A DNA stretch of 64,000 nt from Sphingomonas panni (lineage in GTDB: Bacteria; Pseudomonadota; Alphaproteobacteria; Sphingomonadales; Sphingomonadaceae). The translations under genes and the position numbers were made by a program. The stretch lies in the NCBI RefSeq assembly GCF_022664435.1, contig NZ_JAKREU010000001.1, forward strand, positions 434,001 through 498,000, written 5' to 3'. Position 1 is the first letter of the stretch, and each line of letters opens with the position of its first letter. A model generated the notes under the pieces. The model saw nothing but the letters and a program-made list of their open reading frames with translations. It was not told where the DNA came from and searched no databases. Below, piece by piece: positions 25,926 to 33,102 of the stretch.

Positions 25926-27048
25926 AGAGCGCCGCCACCGGCTCCGCCCGCGCGACCTTGCCGCGCGACGCATGGACCAGCCGCACCGGCAATCCCGCGT
26001 CCGCCGCGCGCAGCACGCTGGCGACCATCGCCCCGCCCTGGTTCGATTCCGCCACCACCCGGTCCGCGCCATGGCGCGCCGCACACGCCGCCACCGCCCC
26101 GGCCCATCCCTCGGGCGACAATCCCGAAACGCTCGCATCCTCAAGGACATAGGCAAAGCCGTCCGCACCCTTGCCGACCGCGACGATGCCGCACGCATCG
26201 CCGCCGATCCCGGCGGGCGGATCGACCCCGACCACCACCCGCACCAGCGCCGGCACCTTGTCCACCCGCCGCGCCTCGATCACCGCGCGTTCCCACAGCG
26301 CGCCCGCGACATCCTCGATCAGTTCGCCGTCCAGCTCCTGCCGCCCCAGCCGCGTGCCGGCATAGGCCCCCTCGATCTGCGCGAAATAGCTCTCCGACAG
26401 ATGCCGGTTGTCGCGCGACCGCCCGCCGGTGATCCGCACCCCCTCCATCGCCCGGATGCGACGCAGCAGCGGGATGACGCGCGGCGTGGTCGTGACCAAT
26501 GTCTGCGGCCGCTCGCCCATCCGCATCCCCATCATGAGGTTGTCCCAGGTCGCATCGGCATTGCGCCACTTGGCCAGCTCGTCGCACCACGCGACATGAT
26601 GCTCCGGCCCGCGCAGTCCCTCCGGGCTTTCGGCGGCATAGACATGCGCCTCGGCCCCCGATCCGAACTCGACGACACCGCGCGACGGACGCCCGGTGAC
26701 CGGACCGTAATGCCGACCGATCGCCAGCACCCCCGCCGGCCCGCGCACCATCACGCTTTCGACATCGCGCCGCGTCGCCCCGACCAGCGCGATCCGCAAA
26801 TCGCGCCGCTCCGCCGCCTGCGCGCATACCCACTCCGATCCGGCGCGGGTCTTGCCGAACCCGCGCCCCGCCTGGATCAGCCACACCGTCCAGTCATTAT
26901 CGGCAATCGTCTGCCCGTCATGCGCCCACAGCTTGAACCGGGTCATCAGTTCGCTGCGCCGATGCGGCGTTACCTTCATCAGGAAGCGTTCGAGCTGCGC
27001 ATCGCTCAATGCGGCCATTGCCGCGACCAGCGGGTCGACGCCACTCAT
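25813..27048 (-). CDS. large terminase (orfg2-like), C-terminus lost by fusion to portal
   Basis: 411 codons, of which about 378 match the family. Walker A GRGFGKTRAG lies near residue 61 and Walker B HHVAWCDEL near residue 150; the ATPase coupling motif is TLVTTTPRV. The RNase H nuclease starts with VVGVDPPAGIGGDACGIV, and VAESNQGGAMV keeps the second acidic residue. Homology ends at EPVAALYTGGR. The last 33 codons are the portal gene read out of frame, so the final nuclease aspartate region (DRVDALVWA in relatives) is missing. DNA cleavage should be impaired. It overlaps the small terminase gene by ATGA. Confidence 0.85.
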   Translation of the reverse strand: MSGVDPLVAAMAALSDAQLERFLMKVTPHRRSELMTRFKLWAHDGQTIADNDWTVWLIQAGRGFGKTRAGSEWVCAQAAERRDLRIALVGATRRDVESVMVRGPAGVLAIGRHYGPVTGRPSRGVVEFGSGAEAHVYAAESPEGLRGPEHHVAWCDELAKWRNADATWDNLMMGMRMGERPQTLVTTTPRVIPLLRRIRAMEGVRITGGRSRDNRHLSESYFAQIEGAYAGTRLGRQELDGELIEDVAGALWERAVIEARRVDKVPALVRVVVGVDPPAGIGGDACGIVAVGKGADGFAYVLEDASVSGLSPEGWAGAVAACAARHGADRVVAESNQGGAMVASVLRAADAGLPVRLVHASRGKVARAEPVAALYTGGRRAMRRSCARRIWAIRLRSARSGSWRRGWRRCR

Positions 27049-27533
27049 ACCCGCCGCGCCTCCTTGCCCCGCATCGCCTTGATCCGCGCGATCAGCATCG
27101 CATCCGTCTCGGCCTGGGTCGCGCGGGACCGCTGTTCGCGATGCCCGCTACCGCCTTTCACGATCGAACGATGCCGATCGAGCAGCTTGATCGCCTGTTC
27201 GACACTGATCGCGCCGCAGACCACCTTGTCCGGATCGCCGACCGCTACGCCGTCCAGCACGGCGATGGCTTTGGACACCAGCATCTCTTCCAGCCGGTCA
27301 TACCCTGCCAGCAATGCCATGCGCCACTGCGCGGCAAAGGCCGGATCGCGCCGCCGCAGCGCATAGACGCTGGCCTGTGACAGGCCGACGGCCTCGGTCG
27401 CGGCGCGCACGTTGCAGGTCGCAGCGACATGATCGAGAAACTGCTCCCGCCGGCTCGGCGTCCACCCCTTGGCCGTCCGCTGCTTCTGCACCGGACGATT
27501 GGTACCCGTCGTCAGCACCTCTTCCCTTGCCAT
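27045..27533 (-). CDS. small-terminase-like HTH protein
   Basis: 162 residues from the ATG at 27533 (MAREEVLTTGT). An N-terminal helix-turn-helix (QFLDHVAATCNVRAATEAVGLSQASVYALRRRDPAFAAQW) is like those in phage small terminases, and a charged C-terminus follows (KGGSGHREQRSRATQAETDAM). Its position directly before the large terminase and the four-base overlap support packaging recognition. GTAs usually encode a small gp1 here, so the homology is inferred from the HTH and position. Confidence 0.72.
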   Translation of the reverse strand: MAREEVLTTGTNRPVQKQRTAKGWTPSRREQFLDHVAATCNVRAATEAVGLSQASVYALRRRDPAFAAQWRMALLAGYDRLEEMLVSKAIAVLDGVAVGDPDKVVCGAISVEQAIKLLDRHRSIVKGGSGHREQRSRATQAETDAMLIARIKAMRGKEARRV

Positions 27534-27646
27534 GTCCCGCCCCCAGACGCATTTCGGGGCCGACGACGTTTCCGCCCGGCCCCGAACCCCACAATTCCCG
27601 ATGTTCCTGTTTTGTGCCATAAGAGCGTCGCGCTGTCAACCAGAAT

Positions 27647-27661
27647 GTTCCCATTTGGTTC
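27647..27661. promoter_or_regulatory. LexA (SOS) box
   Basis: GTTCCCATTTGGTTC matches the alphaproteobacterial LexA consensus GTTC-N7-GTTC exactly. It lies in the divergent region between the small terminase gene (start 27533) and the plus-strand gene at 27790. A second imperfect copy GTTC-N7-GTGC is at 27603-27617. It implies DNA-damage control of the packaging genes, of the plus operon, or of both. Confidence 0.7.
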
Positions 27662-27789
27662 GTTTTTGCGTAGCCATGGCGGATCGCCCCCGGCATACCC
27701 ATATCTTCTGTATCGTTGGCAGATGGTCCGTAGGCGCCAGCGACCGGGAGACGCACGCGCTTCCGCTTACGCTGTTGGGAGCGTCGAAT

Positions 27790-27960
27790 ATGGACCTCAA
27801 CGATCTACTGCACCGCCATCAGGTTTCGCTGATGCGCGCCGCCAACGCCACATCGGTCGAGGCCGCGCATGCGCATGGCGGCATGGCGCGCGGCTACGAA
27901 CGCCGCATCGCGTCGCTGCGCGACCTGCTGGGGGCCTCGGGCCGGATGGTGGCGGCATGA
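27790..27960 (+). CDS. small unknown protein upstream of the DUF2384 antitoxin-like gene
   Basis: 56 residues, helical and rich in alanine, arginine and histidine (MDLNDLLHRHQVSLMRAANA, then AHGGMARGYERRIASLRDLLG). GGGAG stands 8 nt before the ATG. Its stop overlaps the next start (ATGA), so the two form an operon. No family recognised. A role as partner to the DUF2384 protein is a guess from coupling. Confidence 0.65.
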   Translation: MDLNDLLHRHQVSLMRAANATSVEAAHAHGGMARGYERRIASLRDLLGASGRMVAA

Positions 27961-28295
27961 CCGCCGCGCTCGCACCCATGGCCGATGCAACGCCCGATGT
28001 CGTGGCAAACGATGGCGGTACGACGCCCGCCGCCGCCCCGGCCGAACCGGCACCGCGTCCCGGCGCGATGAAGTTCCGCCGCAAATACACGACGGTCCGC
28101 CTCACCCCGGAACAGGCCACCCGCCAGGGACAGGTCGCGACCGGCGCCTTCCGCCATTTCGGCGGGCGCGACGCGGCGATGGCGTTCCTCAACGACCATG
28201 ACGAAAGCCTCGGCGGCCGCCCGCTCGACTTGGCGATCGCCAGCGCCGAAGGACTGGCCCTGGTCGAGGCGGCGATGGCGGCACGGGGGAAGTAG
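27957..28295 (+). CDS. MbcA/ParS/Xre-type antitoxin toxin-binding domain protein (DUF2384)
   Basis: 112 residues. A proline/alanine-rich N-terminus to about residue 37 is followed by a basic segment (KFRRKYTTVRLTPEQATRQG). The C-terminus GAFRHFGGRDAAMAFLNDHDESLGGRPLDLA and the final helix match the DUF2384 toxin-binding fold of RES-Xre antitoxins. No RES toxin gene lies next to it: the next gene downstream is dapF on the other strand. It may be an orphan antitoxin or a regulator that reused the fold. Confidence 0.7.
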   Translation: MTAALAPMADATPDVVANDGGTTPAAAPAEPAPRPGAMKFRRKYTTVRLTPEQATRQGQVATGAFRHFGGRDAAMAFLNDHDESLGGRPLDLAIASAEGLALVEAAMAARGK

Positions 28296-28321
28296 CGCTC
28301 CCCCCCTCCCTGTCCCCATCC

Positions 28322-28420
28322 CGTTCGGTTCGAGCCTGTCGAGAACCGCCCGTCGAGAACCCGCTCGCTTGGGGCACCCCCTTCTCGACTACGGTTCTCG
28401 ACAGGCTCGAAGCAAACGGG
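28322..28420. repeat. REP-like palindrome, family C
   Basis: CGTTCGGTTCGAGCCTGTCG at 28323 is answered by its inverse, reading GGTTCTCGACAGGCTCGAAG and ending near 28420, with the inner sequence CCCGCTCGCTTGGGGCACCC between. A second copy is at 47815. It lies between the convergent DUF2384 and dapF genes. Confidence 0.82.
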
Positions 28421-28447
28421 TCAGTAGCAAAGTGACGGACGCGAACC

Positions 28448-29398
28448 TCACAACCCCGCGAGCATCGCTTCCCACGCCGCGACTTCCCCGTCGCGCCGCC
28501 CGAAGATCCGCAGCGCCCCCGCAACCCCGGTCGCCGGATCGACCTCGATCGCGCCGTCCCATTCGAACGTCGCATTGCCGGCGATGGTCACCACCGCGTC
28601 CGCATCCGCCTTCGCGCGCACCATGCCGCCGCGGTTGAAGACCCGCGTCTCCACACCCCAGCCGATCCGCCCCGTCCGCGCCGCCGCATGGGTCGACGCC
28701 GCCATCGCGCTGCCGCAGCTGTTGGTCAGCCCGACGCCGCGTTCATAGGTCCGCACGAACAGCGCGGTCGCATGATCCGCCTCGCGCACCTCGACGAAGC
28801 TCACATTGGCGCGCGCCGGGATCAGCGCGGGCGCGCTCTCGCACCAGTCGCCCAGCCGGACCAGTTCGTCCTCGTCCACCGCATCGACGAACGCCACCAG
28901 ATGCGGGTTGGGCATCGCCACCGCGGTAAAGCGCCGCTCGCTCGGCAGGCCGGGGATGACCGCATCGACGAACGGCTCGTTGCCGACCGTCAGCCCGACA
29001 TCGCCGGGGGCGAGCGACACCGGCCCGACCTTCGTCTCGATCGTCGACACCCCCGGCGCGACATCGGCCACCACCCGCGCCTGCGCAACGCTGGTCTTCA
29101 GCCGCACCTGTCCCTGCGTGGTCCCGGTCACCTCGAACCCCAGCCGCGCGGTACAGCGCAGCCCGTTCAGGCACGTCTCCGCCTCCGACCCATCGGGATT
29201 GAACATCCGCATCCCGAAAATATTCGCTTCATCCGAACCGGTTAACAGCAACAATCCGTCGCCACCGACATCGCCCGAGCGATCCGCGAGCGTCCGCGCG
29301 ACCCGCGCCCATTCCCCGTCGGACAGGTCGATATCCCGCGCATCGATCAGCGGAAAGTCGTTGCCCGACCCATGGCACTTCACGAACGCGAACTTCAT
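28448..29398 (-). CDS. dapF: diaminopimelate epimerase-family protein
   Basis: 316 residues from the ATG at 29398. The N-terminus KFAFVKCHGSGNDFPLIDAR has the GxGNDF motif. The two catalytic cysteines are in TCLNGLRCTAR and NSCGSAMAAS. These differ from the canonical ECGNGARC and ACGTGA, so substrate-loop residues are unusual while both cysteines are kept. DapF interconverts LL- and meso-diaminopimelate for lysine and wall synthesis. With these changes a paralogue of other specificity cannot be excluded. It overlaps the upstream GST gene by ATGA. Confidence 0.78.
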   Translation of the reverse strand: MKFAFVKCHGSGNDFPLIDARDIDLSDGEWARVARTLADRSGDVGGDGLLLLTGSDEANIFGMRMFNPDGSEAETCLNGLRCTARLGFEVTGTTQGQVRLKTSVAQARVVADVAPGVSTIETKVGPVSLAPGDVGLTVGNEPFVDAVIPGLPSERRFTAVAMPNPHLVAFVDAVDEDELVRLGDWCESAPALIPARANVSFVEVREADHATALFVRTYERGVGLTNSCGSAMAASTHAAARTGRIGWGVETRVFNRGGMVRAKADADAVVTIAGNATFEWDGAIEVDPATGVAGALRIFGRRDGEVAAWEAMLAGL

Positions 29399-30054
29399 GC
29401 GGAAACCTTTGCCCGCGCACGTGCAATAAACGCCCGCTCGCCCGCCACCCGCGTCGCAAAGGCCGGCCGCGCCAGCATCGCCTCCAGATAGCGCGCAAGG
29501 TTCGGATAGACCGCCGAATCGACCGCCGCACACGCATGGAGCGCACTGGCAAACGCGCTGGTGACCGCGATATCGGCCAGCGTCAGCGCATCCCCGACCA
29601 GAAAGTCCCGGTCACCGATCTCGCCGTCGACATAGGCGAGGATCGCCGGCCACTGGTCCCGCTCGGCCGCATCCGCCGCGGCCGCATCGCCGACGCCGCC
29701 GCGAAACAGCGGCCCGACCACCCGGTTGAACAGCATGGTCCGGCCTGCGCCGAACACGATCGTATCCGCCAGTTCATCGAAACAGATGGTGCGCCCGCGC
29801 GCCTGCGGATCGGCGGGGATCAGCGCCGGTTCGGGATATTTCGCCTCCAGATAGGTGACGATCGCGCTCGAATCGGCAAGGGTGAAGTCACCGTCGACCA
29901 GCGCCGGGATCTGGCCGAACGGGCTGATCGCGCGAAACGCGGGCGACGTATCGCCAGGCGCGGCAGGGACCAGGTCGAGCGCGATCCCCTTCTCCTCGGC
30001 GAACACCGCGACCTTGCGGACGAACGGCGAAATGGTCGATCCATAGAGCTGCAT
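29395..30054 (-). CDS. glutathione S-transferase family protein
   Basis: 219 residues from the ATG at 30054. Thioredoxin-like N-domain: LYGSTISPFVRKVAVFAEEKGI with the catalytic serine region, then FGQIPALVDGDFTLADSSAIVTYLEAKYP with the cis-proline and the SNAIL-type serine. The helical C-domain carries DFLVGDALTLADIAVTSAF. It conjugates glutathione or acts as a reductase; the substrate is unknown. First gene of a pair with dapF, and divergent from the DUF2339 gene. Confidence 0.9.
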   Translation of the reverse strand: MQLYGSTISPFVRKVAVFAEEKGIALDLVPAAPGDTSPAFRAISPFGQIPALVDGDFTLADSSAIVTYLEAKYPEPALIPADPQARGRTICFDELADTIVFGAGRTMLFNRVVGPLFRGGVGDAAAADAAERDQWPAILAYVDGEIGDRDFLVGDALTLADIAVTSAFASALHACAAVDSAVYPNLARYLEAMLARPAFATRVAGERAFIARARAKVSA

Positions 30055-30109
30055 CGGCGGACAATCTCCCTGCGGCCTTCGCCAAGGGGGCGACACCGGC
30101 CGGTCGGCT

Positions 30110-32551
30110 GTGCCACAATCGGGTATCGTGACGATAGTCCTCCTCCTCGCCGTGATCGTGCAGACGGTCCTGCTGGTCCGGCTGCAACGCCGGGTCGACG
30201 CGCTGGAGCGGCGGACGCCGATCCCGACCAAGACCACCGCGGCCGACCCCGTCACACCCCCCGTCGTCGTCGCGGAGCCGGCACCCCCGCCCGCGCCGCA
30301 GCGGCGGCGCCCCACCCTGCCCCGCCCGCCGCGCCCGACCATCGATTTCGAAACCCTGGTCGGCAGCCGCCTGCCGGTGTGGATCGGCGGGCTGGCGCTG
30401 GTCGTCGGCGGAATCTTCCTCGTCCGCCTGTCGATCGAGGCGGGGTGGCTGACCCCGGCGATCCGCACGGTCCTCGCCGCATTGTTCGCCCTCTCCCTGC
30501 TGATCGGCAGCGAGGCCGCGCGCCGCATTCCCGCCACGCGCGACGATCCGCGCATCGGACAGGTGCTGGCCGGGGCCGGCATCGCCTCGGCCTATGCCAC
30601 GCTCTACCTCGCTGCCGCGCTCTATCATCTGATCGGCCCGGCACTGGGCTTCGCGATCATGCTGGGCGTCACCGCGCTCGGCCTGTTCCTCGCGCTGCGT
30701 CACGGGCCGCCGACCGCGGTCATGGCGCTGGTCGGCGGGTTCGCCGCGCCGCTGGTCGCGGGCTATGACGCCGCCGGGATCGGCGCGCTGCTCGTCTATC
30801 TCGGCCTGTTCGTCGCCGCCTTGCTGGCCCTCGCCATCGTGCGCGGCTGGGCGTGGCTGGCGCTGTCGGCGCTGGTCGCGGCGTTCGGCTGGGTCGGGCT
30901 GCTGATCGTGCTGGTCCCGGCGCCGAGCCTCGGCGGGATCGGCGCGTTCCTGATCGCGCTGGGCATCGGTGGCACGCTTGCCGCCCCGCGCGCCGCCATC
31001 GCCCGGCCGTGGCTGCGCGCCGCGCCGCTGCTGGTCGCACTGGTCCAGATGCTGGCGCTCGCCCCGATGCTCGATTTCTCGGCGCTGGCGTGGAGCTTCT
31101 ACCTCACCCTGTCCGCCGCCGCGCTGTTCCTCGCATGGCGCGACGCGACGCTGCTGCCCGCCGCGATCGGTGCCGCGATCCTCGTCACCCTGCTCGTCGC
31201 GCTCGGCCTGCTACCGGGCGATACCGCGACGCCTGCCGCCCTCCCGGTCGCCCTGCTGCTGTTCGGTGCCGCCGGCGGAGCCGCCTCGCGCCGCGCGCCG
31301 GGCTGGGCGGTCGTCGCGCTGACCGGCACCGCCGCGCCGCTGCTGGCCGCCCGGATCGTTGCGCCGGACCTGCTGCCCCCGGCCCTCTGGGCGCTTGCCA
31401 GCCTCGCGCTGGCCCTCGCCGCCGCCGCGCTCGCCTGGCGGCACCGCGACCGTGCCGAAACGGGGGACATGGGCCTGGTCGGCGGCGTGGCGGTCGCGGC
31501 GCTCGGCACCGGCCTCGCCGTCGCCGCACTCCTGCCGGCGGTGCTCGCTCCGCTCGCCGCGCTCGGCATCCTGCTGACCGCATCCCGCGTCGACCGCGCG
31601 ATCCCGGAACGGCTCGCGCTGCTCCCGGCGCTCGTCCTCCTTTCCCTCGCCCTGCCCCCGCTGTCGGCCGTGGCAGAAGCGCTGACGGTATCGCTGGTCT
31701 GGGAGGAACTGCCCTATCTGCAGCTGCCGCCCGCCGGCGACGCCGCCCGCCTGCTCCTTCTCCCCGCGCTTGCGCTGATCGGCGCGGGCCTGTGGCAGCG
31801 ACCGCTGTTCGGCTCCTCCCGCCGCCTGATCCTGCCCGCCGCGACCGGCATCGCCATCGCCGGGCTGTACGTGCTGCTCAAGCAACCGCTCGCCATCGCC
31901 ACCCCCGAAGCGTTCCGCGCCCACGGCTTCCTCGAACGCGCCGCGCTGACCGACCTCGCGCTCCTCGCCGCCTGGGCCGCATGGCACCGCCACCGCCCGC
32001 TGGCGACGGCGCTGCTCCCCCTCGCGCTCGGCCGCATCCTGTGGTTCGACCTGCTCGGGCTGAACCCGGCGCTGGTTCCGCAGGCGGTCGGCGCGCTCCC
32101 GATCCTCAATGCCGCCACACTGCATCTCACCCTAGCCGCCGCGATCCTGTGGCGGCTCACCGGCCTGCCGCGTCGCAGCCTGCTCGCCGCGTTGCTCACC
32201 CTGATCGCCGCCCTCGCCACCATCCGGCAGGTCGCGCATGGCAGCATCCTGACCGGCCCGGTCAGCCTTGCCGAAAATGGCGGCTATTCCGCCGCGATGC
32301 TCGCTCTTTCTATCCTGTGGCTGTGGCGCGGCATCGCGCGCGCCGGGGCCGACCTGCGCCGCTTCAGCCTGACGCTGCTGACCCTCACCACGCTGAAGGT
32401 CTTCCTGATCGACGCCTCCGCGCTGGAGGGCGTGCTGCGCATCCTGTCGTTCATGGCGCTCGGCGCGGCGTTGATCGGCATCGGCTGGGCGTATCGGCGG
32501 TTCGTCACGCCAGCCGGTAATGCGCCGCCAGCCGATCGAGCGCCAGCGTAA
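30110..32551 (+). CDS. DUF2339 multi-pass membrane protein
   Basis: 813 residues from GTG at 30110 (a second GTG at 30128 is equally possible). One N-terminal hydrophobic segment and a short coiled region (QRRVDALERR) are followed by a proline-rich cytoplasmic linker. Then come FETLVGSRLPVWIGGLALVVGGIFLVR, the DUF2339 signature, and some 20 or more hydrophobic segments to the end. Function is unknown, with a proposed envelope or polysaccharide-related transport role in some members. Its 3' end overlaps the convergent DUF6456 gene by 47 bp. Confidence 0.82.
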   Translation: MPQSGIVTIVLLLAVIVQTVLLVRLQRRVDALERRTPIPTKTTAADPVTPPVVVAEPAPPPAPQRRRPTLPRPPRPTIDFETLVGSRLPVWIGGLALVVGGIFLVRLSIEAGWLTPAIRTVLAALFALSLLIGSEAARRIPATRDDPRIGQVLAGAGIASAYATLYLAAALYHLIGPALGFAIMLGVTALGLFLALRHGPPTAVMALVGGFAAPLVAGYDAAGIGALLVYLGLFVAALLALAIVRGWAWLALSALVAAFGWVGLLIVLVPAPSLGGIGAFLIALGIGGTLAAPRAAIARPWLRAAPLLVALVQMLALAPMLDFSALAWSFYLTLSAAALFLAWRDATLLPAAIGAAILVTLLVALGLLPGDTATPAALPVALLLFGAAGGAASRRAPGWAVVALTGTAAPLLAARIVAPDLLPPALWALASLALALAAAALAWRHRDRAETGDMGLVGGVAVAALGTGLAVAALLPAVLAPLAALGILLTASRVDRAIPERLALLPALVLLSLALPPLSAVAEALTVSLVWEELPYLQLPPAGDAARLLLLPALALIGAGLWQRPLFGSSRRLILPAATGIAIAGLYVLLKQPLAIATPEAFRAHGFLERAALTDLALLAAWAAWHRHRPLATALLPLALGRILWFDLLGLNPALVPQAVGALPILNAATLHLTLAAAILWRLTGLPRRSLLAALLTLIAALATIRQVAHGSILTGPVSLAENGGYSAAMLALSILWLWRGIARAGADLRRFSLTLLTLTTLKVFLIDASALEGVLRILSFMALGAALIGIGWAYRRFVTPAGNAPPADRAPA

Positions 32552-32960
32552 GCACCAGCCGCCCGGCCCGCGCCGGCCAGCCCAGCGCCTTTTCCGCCGC
32601 CGGCAGCCCTTCGTTCGCGCACACCGTCCGCCAGAGAATATCCGACAGCCCCGGCCCGACCGCCGCCACCGCCGCGTCGAATCGCGCCTTGGCCGCGACC
32701 TGCCCGCCCGATGGATCGCTTGGACTACCCTTGCCACCGCGGGGCGCACCGTCCCAGCGCATGGTGACGCGCGGCCCCAGCGCTGCCCGCTCGTAATCGT
32801 CGCGCAACCGCTCGCCCGCCTCATATTGCCGCGCATCGACCAGCGACCGCGACTTCAACCAGTCGAGCGGCGATTCGCGCAGGTTGACCTGCACCCGCCG
32901 CCCGCCCGGTTCGTCCCGCACCCGTCCGTCGACCAGCCGCCGTTCCACCAGTTCGCGCAA
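32505..32960 (-). CDS. DUF6456 domain protein
   Basis: 151 residues from a TTG start at 32960, chosen because GGAGG lies 6 nt upstream and homologues begin near LRELVERRLV. The sequence VNLRESPLDWLKSRSLVDARQYEAGERLRDDYERA and the C-terminal LGWPARAGRLVLTLALDRLAAHYR are the DUF6456 core, a sphingomonad family thought to be regulatory. Upstream codons to 33125 lie within the Mu-like element and are not used. In relatives it is paired with an HTH gene like the one at 42395, so the Mu-like element has split the pair. Confidence 0.75.
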   Translation of the reverse strand: MRELVERRLVDGRVRDEPGGRRVQVNLRESPLDWLKSRSLVDARQYEAGERLRDDYERAALGPRVTMRWDGAPRGGKGSPSDPSGGQVAAKARFDAAVAAVGPGLSDILWRTVCANEGLPAAEKALGWPARAGRLVLTLALDRLAAHYRLA

Positions 32961-32991
32961 ACCCCGCCTCCATCGCCGATAGATAGAGACA

Positions 32992-33005
32992 TAGAGATTG
33001 GCACT
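32992..33005. repeat. right-end copy of the 14-bp repeat TAGAGATTGGCACT
   Basis: TAGAGATTGGCACT here is identical to 42203-42216 near the other end of the Mu-like element. A part-copy in opposite orientation is at 42288-42298 (CCAATCTCTAT) and a shorter one at about 42373-42381. This distribution is what transposase-binding sites at Mu-type ends look like. Confidence 0.55.
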
Positions 33006-33102
33006 GGTTCCAAATGCGGGATTAGGTGGGTTTTGCCGGGTACGCGTGGTTCTGATCGGCAACAGGAGCGGACACGGCTGGGTTTCGCGGGAACGTCCCG
33101 CG

